64,000 nucleotides of DNA, from assembly GCF_001894825.1 (NCBI RefSeq), contig NZ_BCWY01000002.1:215424-279423 (forward strand), written 5' to 3'. Positions 1-8,995 of the stretch are shown one piece after another. Position 1 is the stretch's first letter; each line of letters begins with the position of its first letter. A program made the translations under genes and the position numbers. The notes beneath the pieces are model-generated. The model did no database searches. It had not been told where the DNA came from and was given only the letters and a program-made list of their open reading frames with translations. The stretch is from Rhodococcus jostii NBRC 16295. Lineage in GTDB: Bacteria > Actinomycetota > Actinomycetes > Mycobacteriales > Mycobacteriaceae.

Positions 1-854
1 GCGAGCCCGGGGTAGGCGCCGGCGCACCCGGGTTGTGCCGCGCACGCGTCCAACAGCGCGCGGTAGCCCTCGGCCGCATTCGGCCAGAATTCCCCGATGA
101 TGTTGCTCTGCGTCGGAACGACCGAGTCGAGGACGACGCTGCGGACGCCGTCGGGGTGGTCGCGGAGCACCGACAGCGCGAGGTCGCTGCCGTAGGAGAC
201 GCCGTAGACGTTCCACTCGTCGAGACCGAGCGCCACCCGCAGATCCGCCACGTCGGCGGCGTTCTCGGCGGTGTCGTACGCGCCGAGGTCCGAGCCGCCG
301 CCGGCCAGGCGGTTCCGGCAGGTCTGCGTGGCCTCGACGTCGAGGGGAGCGGTCGCCGGGTCGAGGGGGCTCAGGCCGGTTTGAGTCGTCTGGAACTCGT
401 CGATCTCGGGGCACGACAGGTACGGGTCGGCGTGCATCGTGCCGCGCTGGGCGAGGAAGAGGACGTCGCGGTCGCGGTTGAGCCCGAGATCCGCGAGCTG
501 TGCCGCGCTCGCGAGCGCGGGCCCACCGGGACCACCCGTGAGATAGACGAGCGGGTCGGGTCGCGGGGTGGGAGAGGCCGCGGGCAGTCGTGCGACGGCG
601 AGCCCGATCTGCCGGCCGTCCGGGCGCGACCGGTCTTCCGGCACGGTGAGGGTGCCACACGTGAACTCGGGGCCGAGGTCCAATTGCGGGAAGGCAGGCA
701 CGTTCGGCGACGGGCAGGCAGCGTCGCTGTACGTGACCGAATTCGAGGTGCCGGGATCCGGTGCCGGATCGCTCTCGGACCCGCACGCAGACGCGAGGAC
801 CATCGGCATGACGGCCGCACATCCCAGAGCCAGCATCCGCACCGACACCCGCAC
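1..854 (-). CDS. secreted alpha/beta hydrolase lipoprotein (TAP-like), C-terminus outside window
   Basis: Reading leftward from a GTG at 854 gives a signal peptide ending in a lipobox (LASAC), then a Ser/Pro-rich linker and an alpha/beta-hydrolase core. The oxyanion segment (YLTGGPGGPA) and the nucleophile elbow GVSYGSD are visible. This matches secreted tripeptidyl-aminopeptidase/proline-iminopeptidase-like hydrolases, probably a cell-envelope lipoprotein cleaving peptides or esters. The C-terminal part, with the catalytic Asp and His, lies beyond position 1. In-frame GTGs at 848 and 842 and an ATG at 836 are alternative starts. It is divergent from a TetR gene. The family call is solid; the substrate is unknown. 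Confidence 0.8.
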   Translation of the reverse strand, partial: MRVSVRMLALGCAAVMPMVLASACGSESDPAPDPGTSNSVTYSDAACPSPNVPAFPQLDLGPEFTCGTLTVPEDRSRPDGRQIGLAVARLPAASPTPRPDPLVYLTGGPGGPALASAAQLADLGLNRDRDVLFLAQRGTMHADPYLSCPEIDEFQTTQTGLSPLDPATAPLDVEATQTCRNRLAGGGSDLGAYDTAENAADVADLRVALGLDEWNVYGVSYGSDLALSVLRDHPDGVRSVVLDSVVPTQSNIIGEFWPNAAEGYRALLDACAAQPGCAGAYPGL

Positions 855-953
855 CGATCCGACGCTACGCGGGTGGGCTCCACCGTCCACATACTTCGCG
901 GTCTGTCGTCCAATTTGCCCTGGTTCGGGGCCCCCGGCTGGCAGGATGAATTG

Positions 954-1583
954 GTGTCATCAGCGGCAACTCCGAAGGGCGAACGGCGCCGACAGGCGCT
1001 GGTGAAGGCTGCCGCCGATCTGCTTCTCGAGGGCGGATTCGACGCCGTCCGGCACCGCTCGGTGGCCACCCGCGCCGACCTTCCGCTGGCGTCCACCACG
1101 TACTACTTCGAGTCACTGGACGACCTGATCGCGAAGGCCGTCGAATGCAACGGCAACCGCGACCTCGCCGTCATGCGCAGTCGCGTCGAAGACGTCACCC
1201 ACCGCCGCCGCGGCCGCGAATCCACCGTCGACCTCCTCCTCGACCTCCTCGTCGGACCGGCCCTGATCAGCGAAGACTGCCGAGAACGGCTGATCTCCCG
1301 ATACGAGCGGTTCACCGCGTGCGCGCGTCGTCCCGAACTGCGGGAGGTCCAGTTGCGGCTGCGCGCGCAACTCGACGACGTCCTCACCGAGGCCCTGCGG
1401 CGCTCCGACCGCGACGTCCGGCAGGAGCAGCTGCGGCGGCTCGTCGCCGTCGTCGACGGAGCCGTGGTGACCGCGCTCGGCGAGCACGACCCCGACCTGC
1501 GGGCACTCGCCCGGGCGATGCTGCTCGACGTCGTCGACGTCGTCGCGCCCGCCCTCGACCGGCCGGACCACGTTCAGCTCTAG
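954..1583 (+). CDS. TetR-family transcriptional regulator
   Basis: A 209-residue protein. The N-terminal 50 residues carry a TetR helix-turn-helix (GGFDAVRHRSVATRADL, then TTYYFESLDDL), followed by an all-helical ligand domain. The GTG at 954 is chosen because the recognisable domain begins about ten codons later; the frame is open much further upstream, but that part is antisense to the hydrolase. A TTG at 951 is possible. It is divergent from the secreted hydrolase and lies just upstream of purB, so it may control the hydrolase and itself. The ligand is unknown. Confidence 0.82.
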   Translation: MSSAATPKGERRRQALVKAAADLLLEGGFDAVRHRSVATRADLPLASTTYYFESLDDLIAKAVECNGNRDLAVMRSRVEDVTHRRRGRESTVDLLLDLLVGPALISEDCRERLISRYERFTACARRPELREVQLRLRAQLDDVLTEALRRSDRDVRQEQLRRLVAVVDGAVVTALGEHDPDLRALARAMLLDVVDVVAPALDRPDHVQL

Positions 1584-1605
1584 CTCCGCCGTAAACTGAG
1601 GACTC

Positions 1606-3027
1606 GTGAGCCGCATCCCGAACGTCCTTGCCAACCGTTACGCCAGCCCCGAACTCGTCGAGTTGTGGTCGCCCGAGCACAAGATCGTCCTCGAGCGTCA
1701 ACTGTGGCTCGCCGTGCTGCGCGCCCAGGCGGAACTCGGGATCGACGTGCCGGCCGACGCCCTCGCCGACTACGAGCGAGTACTCGAGCAGGTCGACCTC
1801 GACTCCATCGCCGACCGCGAACGCGTCACCCGTCACGACGTGAAGGCCCGCATCGAGGAGTTCAACGCCCTCGCCGGTCACGAGCAGGTGCACAAGGGGC
1901 TGACCAGCCGCGACCTCACCGAGAACGTCGAGCAGCTGCAGATCCTGCGGTCGCTCGAACACGTGCACGCGCACGGTGTCGCCGTCGCCGCCCGCCTGGC
2001 CGAGCGCGCCGCCGAGTACAGCAGCCTCGTCATGGCCGGCCGGTCGCACAACGTCGCGGCGCAGGCCACCACGCTGGGCAAGCGGTTCGCGTCCGCCGCC
2101 GACGAACTGCTCGTCGCGCTCACCCGGCTGCGCGAGCTGATCGACCGCTACCCGCTGCGCGGCATCAAGGGACCCATGGGCACCGCGCAGGACATGCTCG
2201 ACCTCCTCGACGGCGACGCGTCGAAGCTGGAGGCGCTCGAGCAGAAGGTCGCCGAGCACCTCGGCTTCTCCCACGTGTTCACGAGCGTCGGCCAGGTGTA
2301 CCCGCGGTCCCTCGACCACGACGTGCTGTCCGCGCTGGTTCAGGTGGCGGCCGGGCCGTCGTCGTTCGCGCACACCATCCGCCTGATGGCCGGCCACGAA
2401 CTGGTCACCGAGGGCTTCCAGCCCGGCCAGGTCGGATCGTCCGCGATGCCGCACAAGATGAACACCCGTTCCTGCGAGCGCGTCAACGGACTGCAGGTCG
2501 TGCTGCGCGGGTACGCGTCCATGGCCGCCGAGCTCGCGGGCGCGCAGTGGAACGAGGGCGACGTGTTCTGCTCGGTGGTGCGCCGCGTCGCGCTGCCGGA
2601 CGCGTTCTTCGCGATCGACGGACTGATCGAGACGTTCCTGACGGTGCTCGCCGAATTCGGCGCCTACCCCGCCGTCATCGAGAAGGAGCTCACCCGGTAC
2701 CTGCCGTTCCTGGCCACCACCAAGGTCCTGATGGCCCTGGTGCGCGCGGGAGTGGGCCGGGAGACGGCGCACGAGGTCATCAAGGAACACGCCGTCGCCG
2801 TCGCACTCGCGATGCGCGAGGAGGGCAAGGAACCCGACCTCCTCGACCGCCTCGCCGCCGACGACCGGCTGCCCCTCGACCGTGCCGCGCTCGACGAGGC
2901 CCTCGCCGACAAGAAGGCGTTCATCGGTGCCGCCGAGTCGCAGGTCGCGACAGTCGTGGCGCAGGTGCAGAAGCTCGTCGACGCCAACCCCGAGGCGGCC
3001 GCCTACCAGCCGTCCCCGATCCTGTAG
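1606..3027 (+). CDS. purB: adenylosuccinate lyase
   Basis: A 473-residue fumarase/aspartase-superfamily enzyme. It removes fumarate from SAICAR and from adenylosuccinate in purine synthesis. The family signature SSAMPHKMN is present around residue 275, and an early RYASPELVELW segment is typical of the short actinobacterial PurB. A GTG start is preceded by a GAGGA ribosome site six bases away. Full length, no anomalies. purC, another gene of the same pathway, lies 23 kb downstream on the same strand. Confidence 0.96.
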   Translation: MSRIPNVLANRYASPELVELWSPEHKIVLERQLWLAVLRAQAELGIDVPADALADYERVLEQVDLDSIADRERVTRHDVKARIEEFNALAGHEQVHKGLTSRDLTENVEQLQILRSLEHVHAHGVAVAARLAERAAEYSSLVMAGRSHNVAAQATTLGKRFASAADELLVALTRLRELIDRYPLRGIKGPMGTAQDMLDLLDGDASKLEALEQKVAEHLGFSHVFTSVGQVYPRSLDHDVLSALVQVAAGPSSFAHTIRLMAGHELVTEGFQPGQVGSSAMPHKMNTRSCERVNGLQVVLRGYASMAAELAGAQWNEGDVFCSVVRRVALPDAFFAIDGLIETFLTVLAEFGAYPAVIEKELTRYLPFLATTKVLMALVRAGVGRETAHEVIKEHAVAVALAMREEGKEPDLLDRLAADDRLPLDRAALDEALADKKAFIGAAESQVATVVAQVQKLVDANPEAAAYQPSPIL

Positions 3028-3042
3028 GCGGCTTCGCCGCCC

Positions 3043-3082
3043 GTGCGTGGTTAACGAGTGCAGGCACTCGTCAACCACGCAC
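3043..3082 (+). terminator. long hairpin between purB and the HIT gene
   Basis: Two 18-base arms (3043-3060 and 3065-3082) pair at 17 of 18 positions around a CAGG loop. There is no T tract, as is common in actinobacteria. It probably ends or attenuates purB transcription before the HIT gene, whose GTG starts 22 bases after the hairpin. Confidence 0.6.
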
Positions 3083-3104
3083 AAGCACCGGAGGTGCCTA
3101 CCCC

Positions 3105-3518
3105 GTGAAGTGCATTTTCTGCGAGATCGTCTCGGGCCGATCCGACGCCAGCGTCGTGTACGAGGACGACGACGTGATGGCGTTCATGGACATCCGGCCG
3201 TGGACGTCCGGACACCTGCTGGTGGTCCCGAGGCGGCACGCGAGCGGGCTCGCCGACCTCGACGCCGGGGACGGGGCGGCGGTGTTCGCGGTGGGGCAGC
3301 GCATCGCGACCGCGCTGCGGCGCGGGCCGATGCGTGCTCAGGGCGTCAACCTGTTCCTGGCCGACGGGATCGCCGCCGGCCAGGAGGTATTCCACGTTCA
3401 CCTGCATGTGGTTCCCCGCACCGCCGGTGACGGTTTCGGGTTACGTGGAATGCCGAAGTCGCCGAGCCGGATCGCGCTCGATCAGACGGCGGGCGTCATC
3501 CGGTCCTCCCTCACGTGA
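3105..3518 (+). CDS. HIT-family nucleotide hydrolase
   Basis: A 137-residue protein beginning VKCIFCEIVSGR, a typical HIT start with a zinc-type CxxC. The histidine triad HVHLHVVPR is at about residues 98-106. HIT proteins hydrolyse or transfer nucleotidyl groups (AMP-lysine, Ap4A and similar). The GTG start at 3105 follows GGAGGTG. The stop codon lies inside the arm of the following hairpin. The exact substrate cannot be told from sequence. Confidence 0.9.
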   Translation: MKCIFCEIVSGRSDASVVYEDDDVMAFMDIRPWTSGHLLVVPRRHASGLADLDAGDGAAVFAVGQRIATALRRGPMRAQGVNLFLADGIAAGQEVFHVHLHVVPRTAGDGFGLRGMPKSPSRIALDQTAGVIRSSLT

Positions 3519-3557
3519 GTGACAATGCGTGCGGGAGCACACATTGTCACTCACGTG
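3512..3557. terminator. bidirectional hairpin terminator between convergent genes
   Basis: Arms 3512-3531 and 3538-3557 (20 bases) match at 19 positions around a six-base loop. The HIT stop codon (3516-3518) lies in the left arm and the stop of the convergent NRDE gene (3547-3549) in the right arm, so one palindrome ends both transcripts and both reading frames. Confidence 0.75.
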
Positions 3558-4311
3558 GGGGGAAGCGGACCTCGCCGGTGGGGCCATTCTCGTCGAAGCG
3601 TCGTTCGGTGATGTCGAAGGTGCCGTCCGACCGGACCCGCAGCAGTGTGGACGCCCGCGTCCCGTAGTCGCCGTAGTGAATGAACCGGGACGACAGGGCG
3701 CGTTCGAGTTCGGGTTCGATGCCGGTGTCGGGTAGCGATTCCCACGGTGCGGGGTCGCTGTCGGCGAGGACGTCGAAAAACGCTTCCGGATCGGCCTCGG
3801 GGCTGCCGTCGTCGGCGGCGAGCGCGGCGGCGAACGCCTGTGTGCCGGCTGTCACCTTCGGCCACGGAGTGTCGAGTTCGGCATTGGACAGGCCGTGGAC
3901 GCCGGGTTCCACCCGTTGCCGGCGACCGTGCGGCCGGTTGGTGGCCCACCACAGTTCCCCGGGGTCGCCGGCGAGCAGGTTGAAGCTGCCGTAGTCGGCG
4001 CCGGTCGTGGCCACCTGTGCGGCGTAGTCGGCGGGTGACATCCGGTCTCGGAGGTAGTCGACGGGCAGCGCCCCGCGGGACCGGGCCCCGGTGGACGGGG
4101 TGCCGTTGCGGACGTTGGTGACGGCCGCGAACCTCAGTGTGTCGGTGACACCCATCCACGTTCCGCCGGCGAGGAGATCGCGGCCTGCAAGGAAGCCGTC
4201 GTCCCACCATTGGAGGGGCTCGGTGGGGCGGGCGTAGAACTCGTCCCGGTTGGCTGCGACGACGAGGGGAAGATCGGGGCGGGTATGCCAGGCGAACAGG
4301 ACCAGGCACAT
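3547..4311 (-). CDS. NRDE/TANGO2 family protein
   Basis: A 254-residue protein starting MCLVLFAW with the family-naming motif AANRDEFYARPT at residues 19-30 and a later GTWMGV segment. The initial Met-Cys resembles the exposed Cys of Ntn-hydrolases. The biochemical role is poorly established; animal TANGO2 has been linked to lipid or haem handling. It is divergent from the MarR gene, with about 100 bases between them. Confidence 0.85.
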   Translation of the reverse strand: MCLVLFAWHTRPDLPLVVAANRDEFYARPTEPLQWWDDGFLAGRDLLAGGTWMGVTDTLRFAAVTNVRNGTPSTGARSRGALPVDYLRDRMSPADYAAQVATTGADYGSFNLLAGDPGELWWATNRPHGRRQRVEPGVHGLSNAELDTPWPKVTAGTQAFAAALAADDGSPEADPEAFFDVLADSDPAPWESLPDTGIEPELERALSSRFIHYGDYGTRASTLLRVRSDGTFDITERRFDENGPTGEVRFPPRE

Positions 4312-4383
4312 ACAGACGTCTCCTCGTCACCCTCGGTCATCCGAACACGGTTGCACGCCCGAGCGTAGCCGCCCTCGTAATAC

Positions 4384-4396
4384 CTCTGAAGCAGAG
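4384..4396. promoter_or_regulatory. candidate MarR operator
   Basis: A perfect palindrome CTCTG-AAG-CAGAG sits 14 bases before the MarR start codon, where an autoregulatory MarR dimer would block transcription. It lies in the shared promoter region with the divergent NRDE gene. Confidence 0.4.
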
Positions 4397-4409
4397 CTAT
4401 ATTGAGAAC

Positions 4410-4910
4410 ATGGCACACAACGAGGCACCCGACCACTCGGGGATGGCGCCTGCCGAACAACTCTTCACCGCAATCGGATTGCTGCGCCGGCACACCCGCC
4501 GAAGAGTCGGGCGCCCGTGGCCGGAGACGCCGTTGACGGGGTCACAGGTCGAGTTGGTGCGACTGCTCCGCCGCAGGCCCGGGACCTCCGTCGCGGAAGC
4601 CGCGGCAGCGTTGGGACTCGCCGCGAACACTGTCTCCACGCTCGTCCGGCAACTCACCGACGCCGGACTGATCGAACGGGTGCGGGACGAGTCCGACCGA
4701 CGCGTCGCCCGCCTCGCGCTCACCGACGACGCGCGGTCACAGGTCGAGCGCTGGCGCGACCGTCGCAACCTGGAGGTCGCCGCCGCTTTCGACGGCCTCA
4801 GTGCCGAGGACCGGGAGGCCATCGAATCCGCCATTCCCGCCATCACCCGCCTCGCCGGGGCGCTGCACCCGGACCAGGCCGGGGAGAGCGATCAGGAGGT
4901 CGTCAGATGA
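4410..4910 (+). CDS. MarR-family transcriptional regulator
   Basis: A 166-residue winged-helix regulator. The core LTGSQVELVRLLRRRPGTS, the recognition region AAALGLAANTVSTLVRQL and the wing (ERVRDESDRRVARLALT) are all present. It is the first gene of an operon with an ABC exporter: its stop codon is embedded in the ATG of the ATPase gene. This arrangement suggests a drug- or metabolite-responsive repressor of the exporter. Confidence 0.9.
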   Translation: MAHNEAPDHSGMAPAEQLFTAIGLLRRHTRRRVGRPWPETPLTGSQVELVRLLRRRPGTSVAEAAAALGLAANTVSTLVRQLTDAGLIERVRDESDRRVARLALTDDARSQVERWRDRRNLEVAAAFDGLSAEDREAIESAIPAITRLAGALHPDQAGESDQEVVR

Positions 4911-5752
4911 TGTTTCGCAGGGCGCAGGCCGCCGCACGACCGCGACCGTCCCACGATGCGCTGGAACTGTCCCACGTGACATACCGGTTCGGGGACTACA
5001 CCGCGGTGAAGGACCTGAGCCTCACGATCGAGGCGGGGGAGTGCTTCGGACTGCTCGGCCCCAACGGGGCGGGTAAGACCACCACGATCAGACTCCTCAA
5101 CACGCTCCTTCCGCTGCAGGACGGCGACGTGAGCATCTTCGGGTGCGACGTGCGCACTCAGGCCATGGCCGTCCGCCGACTGCTCGGGTATGTGCCCCAA
5201 CAGTTGTCGATCGAGGGCGCACTCACCGCCCGCGAGAACGTGTCCTGGTTCGCCCGGCTCTACGACGTGCCCCGGTCCGAGCGCCGACACCGCGTGGACG
5301 AGGTGCTGGAGATGGTCGATCTCACCGACGTCGCGGACCGGGTGGCATCGAGTTTCTCGGGCGGCATGGTCCGGCGCCTCGAACTCGCGCAGGCGTTGGT
5401 CAACCGGCCGTCGCTGCTGGTCCTCGACGAACCGACGGTCGGTCTCGATCCGGTCGCGCGGGATTCGGTGTGGACCCGCGTCACCGAGATGCAGAAGCAG
5501 TACGGAATGACGGTCCTGCTCACCACCCATTACATGGAAGAGGCCGAGGCGCTGTGTGATCGGGTCGCGTTGATGCACCGCGGCGAACTGCGGGCGGTCG
5601 GCTCCCCGTCCGGTCTCGTCGCCGAGCTGGGCCCCGACGCGACGCTCGACGACGTCTTCCGCCACTACACCGGTGACAGTCTCACCGCCGACGAGAAGGG
5701 AGGGCTCCGCGATGTCCGTAGCGCCCGCCGCACCGCCCGCCGTATGGGTTGA
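4907..5752 (+). CDS. ABC exporter ATP-binding protein (DrrA-like)
   Basis: A 281-residue nucleotide-binding subunit. Walker A GPNGAGKTT, Q-loop (VPQQLS), signature FSGGMVRR, Walker B LLVLDEPTVGLD and H-loop TTHYMEE appear in order. AGGAGGT precedes ATGATG at 4907; the second ATG at 4910 is equally possible. Its first codon overlaps the MarR stop and its last 40 bases overlap the permease gene. It powers a two-gene ABC-2 type exporter, probably for a hydrophobic drug or metabolite. Confidence 0.9.
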   Translation: MMFRRAQAAARPRPSHDALELSHVTYRFGDYTAVKDLSLTIEAGECFGLLGPNGAGKTTTIRLLNTLLPLQDGDVSIFGCDVRTQAMAVRRLLGYVPQQLSIEGALTARENVSWFARLYDVPRSERRHRVDEVLEMVDLTDVADRVASSFSGGMVRRLELAQALVNRPSLLVLDEPTVGLDPVARDSVWTRVTEMQKQYGMTVLLTTHYMEEAEALCDRVALMHRGELRAVGSPSGLVAELGPDATLDDVFRHYTGDSLTADEKGGLRDVRSARRTARRMG

Positions 5753-6530
5753 ACCGCCGATCCGGGGTGTGCTCCGGTTGTTGTCGCGGATCGCCACGTT
5801 CTGCCTGATCGAGCTGCAGAAGCTGCGCCACGACCGTTCGGAGTTGGTGACCCGTGCGATCCAGCCGATTCTGTGGCTCGTCATCTTCGGTGAGACGTTC
5901 AGCCGCATCCGCGCGATCCCGACCGGCGACGTCCCCTATCTGGACTACCTGGCGCCGGGCATCATCGCCCAGTCGGCCCTGTTCGTCGCGATCTTCTACG
6001 GCATCCAGATCATCTGGGAGCGCGATGCCGGGGTCCTGACGAAACTGCTCGTGACACCCACTCCGCGTGCGGCTCTCGTGACGGGCAAGGCCTTCGCGGC
6101 GGGTGTCCGCGCGGTGGCTCAGGCCGTGGTCGTCGTGATCGTGGCGGCACTCCTCGGCGTCGGAATGACGTGGAATCCGGTGCGCCTGCTGGGAGTGGTG
6201 GTGGTCGTGGTGCTGGGAGCCGCGTTCTTCTCCTGCTTGTCCGTGGCCATCGCGGGGATCGTGCTCAAACGCGACCGGCTGATGGGAATCGGACAGGCGA
6301 TCACCATGCCGCTGTTCTTCGCGTCGAATGCACTGTACCCGGTGGAACTCATGCCGGGGTGGGTCCAGGCGATCAGCCGGGTGAACCCCCTGAGCTACGA
6401 GGTGTCCGCGCTCAGGGGGCTGCTGATCGGCCAGCCCACCAATTACTGGCTGGACTTCGGGGTGCTCGTCGCGGCCGCGGTGCTCGGCATCGCCGTCGCG
6501 TCGGCGCTCCTCGGGAGATTGTCCCGATGA
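5712..6530 (+). CDS. ABC-2 type exporter permease (DrrB-like)
   Basis: A 272-residue membrane protein with about six hydrophobic segments. An N-terminal amphipathic stretch (LIELQKLRHDRSEL) and the ABC-2 motif region NALYPVELMPGWVQ...NPLSYEV are visible. The ATG at 5712 follows AAGGGAGGG and overlaps the end of the ATPase gene, so the two are translationally coupled. Together they form an efflux pump under the MarR regulator. Confidence 0.88.
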   Translation: MSVAPAAPPAVWVEPPIRGVLRLLSRIATFCLIELQKLRHDRSELVTRAIQPILWLVIFGETFSRIRAIPTGDVPYLDYLAPGIIAQSALFVAIFYGIQIIWERDAGVLTKLLVTPTPRAALVTGKAFAAGVRAVAQAVVVVIVAALLGVGMTWNPVRLLGVVVVVVLGAAFFSCLSVAIAGIVLKRDRLMGIGQAITMPLFFASNALYPVELMPGWVQAISRVNPLSYEVSALRGLLIGQPTNYWLDFGVLVAAAVLGIAVASALLGRLSR

Positions 6531-6540
6531 TCACGCCGGG

Positions 6541-8193
6541 TCACGAGGTCACGAACGTCTTCTCCAGTGCCCGGCGCAGTTCGGACTTGCTGATCTTGCC
6601 GACACCGGTGACCGGGAACTCGTCGACGAACACCACCTTGTCGGGCACCTTGTACTCGGCGAGTCCGCGGCCGCGGACGAACTTCTTGAGTTCGACGGCC
6701 TTCGGCTGCTCGCCCTGGACCACGACGAACGCGCAACTGCGTTCGCCGAGATACTGATCGGGCATCGACACCACCGCGACGTCGGCGACGGCGGGGTGCG
6801 CGAGCAGGTGGTTCTCGACCTCCTCGGCGGCCACCTTCTCGCCGCCGCGGTTGATCTGGTCCTTCGCGCGGCCCTCGACCACGAGGTAGCCGTCGTCGGT
6901 GAGCCGGACGATGTCGCCGGTGTGGTAGAAACCGTCCTCGGTGAAGGCCGTCGAATTGTGTTCGGCGGCCCGGTAATACCCGCGAATCGTGTACGGGCCG
7001 CGGGTGAGCAGATGACCGGACGCGCCGCCCGGGACGGGTTCGCCGTGGTCGTCGACGACCCGGACCTCGTCGTCGGGGCTGATCGGCCTGCCCTGCGTGG
7101 TGACGATCGTGTCTTCCGGGTCGTCGAGCCGGGTGTAGTTGACCAGTCCCTCCGCCATCCCGAACACCTGCTGCAGCGTGCACCCGAGTTCGGGACGCAC
7201 CCGCTTGGCGGCCTCGGCGCTGAACTTGGCGCCGCCGACCTGCAGCACCTCGAGGCTCGAGATGTCCCGTTCCGTGCGGCCACTGGCGGCCAGCCACGCC
7301 AGTGCGAGCGGCGGCACCAGCGACGCGATCGTGACGCCCTCACGCTCGATGAGCGCGAACGCCGTGTCGGGACTCGGATCCGGCGCGAGCACCACGCGAC
7401 CGCCGGCGTGCAGGACGCCGAGGATGCCCGGTGAGCTCATCGGAAAGTTGTGCGCCGCAGGGAGGACGACGAGCATGCGGGTGTTCTCGTCGATACCGCA
7501 GATGCGGTCGGACTCACGCACCGAGTACAGGTAGTCGGTGTGGGTCCGCGGAATCAGCTTCGACACGCCGGTGGTCCCGCCCGAGAGCTGCAGGAACGCC
7601 ACGGATTCCGGGCCTGCCGCCGGCTCGTCCGACAGCGGTTCCGCGGCGCGGAGTTCGTCGAGTGACGTGAACTCCTCCGCGTCCCCGGCCACGATGACCC
7701 GCGGCGGATTCTCCGCCGACGACACCACGTCGCGGGCGAGACCCCGGTAATCGAATCCGGCGTGCGTATCGGTGATCACGTAGGCTGCGGCATCGGCGAA
7801 GCTGCAGAAGTAGGAGATCTCCTGGGCGCGGTGCGCGGGCAACGCGAACACCGGCAGCGCCCCGAGGCGGAAGACCGCGAAGATCACCTCGACGTACTCG
7901 ACGATGTTGGGGAGCTGCACCACCACCCGGTCACCGGGCTGCACCCCCGACGACTGCAGCCCGGTGGCGATCCGGTCGGCGCGGTCCGACAGCTCCCGGT
8001 AGGTGAGCGAGCGGTCGATTCCCGCGGCGTCGGGTCCGACCACGGCGACGGAGTCCCCGAAAGCGGCTGCACGGGTGGACAGGAACTGCTGGAACGTCTC
8101 GTCCGTCCAGTACCCGGCGTCGCGGTACCGTGCGGCGAGGTCGGCCGGGTAGCCGGTGGTCGTCTCCAGGGGAGCGCGAACGCTCGTTGTCAT
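6541..8193 (-). CDS. dhbE: 2,3-dihydroxybenzoate-AMP ligase
   Basis: A 550-residue stand-alone adenylation enzyme that activates 2,3-dihydroxybenzoate as acyl-AMP and loads it on an aryl carrier protein. The phosphate-loop motif [16 protein letters not shown], the aryl-acid pocket segment [11 protein letters not shown], a [13 protein letters not shown] core and the C-terminal Lys (GVGKISK) are present. It has no fused carrier domain. It is the last gene of dhbC-dhbA-dhbE, 29 bases after dhbA. The isochorismatase/carrier protein (DhbB) and the peptide synthetase are not in this window. Confidence 0.93.
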   Translation of the reverse strand: MTTSVRAPLETTTGYPADLAARYRDAGYWTDETFQQFLSTRAAAFGDSVAVVGPDAAGIDRSLTYRELSDRADRIATGLQSSGVQPGDRVVVQLPNIVEYVEVIFAVFRLGALPVFALPAHRAQEISYFCSFADAAAYVITDTHAGFDYRGLARDVVSSAENPPRVIVAGDAEEFTSLDELRAAEPLSDEPAAGPESVAFLQLSGGTTGVSKLIPRTHTDYLYSVRESDRICGIDENTRMLVVLPAAHNFPMSSPGILGVLHAGGRVVLAPDPSPDTAFALIEREGVTIASLVPPLALAWLAASGRTERDISSLEVLQVGGAKFSAEAAKRVRPELGCTLQQVFGMAEGLVNYTRLDDPEDTIVTTQGRPISPDDEVRVVDDHGEPVPGGASGHLLTRGPYTIRGYYRAAEHNSTAFTEDGFYHTGDIVRLTDDGYLVVEGRAKDQINRGGEKVAAEEVENHLLAHPAVADVAVVSMPDQYLGERSCAFVVVQGEQPKAVELKKFVRGRGLAEYKVPDKVVFVDEFPVTGVGKISKSELRRALEKTFVTS

Positions 8194-8224
8194 CGAAAGT
8201 CCTTTCGCGGGCTGTTCACGGGTG

Positions 8225-8995
8225 TCAGGCTCGGAGGGTAGCGCCGCCGTCGACGTAGAGCGCCTGCATGGTGATGTGACGGGCCCGATCCGACAGGAGG
8301 AACTCGACGGAGTCCGCGATGTCGGCGGCGTCGGCGATGCGGCCCAGCGGGATACCGACTTTGAACGTGCTCGGGTCTCCGTCGATCGCTCCGCGCGCTC
8401 CGGAGTCGTCCGCGGGGTCCGACCACAGCGAACGCTGCATCGCGGTGTCCGTCGAGCCGGGGGCGACGATGTTGGCGCGGATCCCGTATTCGGCCAGTTC
8501 GAGACCGAGAACCCGGACGATCATGGAGACAGCGGCCTTGGACGCGCCGTACGCGCCCATTCCGGTGCGGGGCACGCCGGCGGCGTTGGAGCCGACCACG
8601 ACGATGGAACCGGCTGCACGCTCCCGCATTCCGGTGCCGACGGCCCGCAGCACGTTGACGAGTCCGGTGACGTTGACGTCGAACACGCGCTGCCAGCTCG
8701 CGGGGTCGGCGTCGAGCACCGATCCGATTTCGAGCACCCCCGCCACGTGCGCGAGTGCGGTGACGGGACCGTGCTCGTCCTCGATCCGGCGGACGGTGTC
8801 GGTGACGGCGGCCGTGTCGCGGATGTCGGTGACGGCCGTTCCGAGCGGCGGGGTGTCGAGCTGGGCGGCGGTGGCGGCGAGGCCGTCGGCGTCGCGATCG
8901 AGCAGTACCAGGCGGTGGCCGGACCGCGACAGCGTGACGGCCGTGGCCCGTCCGATGCCCTGGGCCGCCCCGACCACCAGAGTCGTGCCGCTCAT
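8225..8995 (-). CDS. dhbA: 2,3-dihydro-2,3-dihydroxybenzoate dehydrogenase
   Basis: A 256-residue short-chain dehydrogenase. The NAD motif is GAAQGIG near the N-terminus; catalytic Ser (VVGSNAAG) and YGASK follow. In this operon it should oxidise 2,3-dihydro-2,3-dihydroxybenzoate to 2,3-dihydroxybenzoate (EntA/DhbA reaction). The ATG at 8995 overlaps the dhbC stop (ATGA). The frame is open upstream, but that part is antisense to nothing conserved and overlaps dhbC. Specificity is inferred from context. Confidence 0.88.
   Translation of the reverse strand: MSGTTLVVGAAQGIGRATAVTLSRSGHRLVLLDRDADGLAATAAQLDTPPLGTAVTDIRDTAAVTDTVRRIEDEHGPVTALAHVAGVLEIGSVLDADPASWQRVFDVNVTGLVNVLRAVGTGMRERAAGSIVVVGSNAAGVPRTGMGAYGASKAAVSMIVRVLGLELAEYGIRANIVAPGSTDTAMQRSLWSDPADDSGARGAIDGDPSTFKVGIPLGRIADAADIADSVEFLLSDRARHITMQALYVDGGATLRA

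Noticed and set aside
33..953. Long open frame extending the TetR gene upstream to 516 codons
   Set aside because: The extension is antisense to the secreted hydrolase, has no domain, and the TetR fold begins at about 954; the openness is a GC-skew effect.
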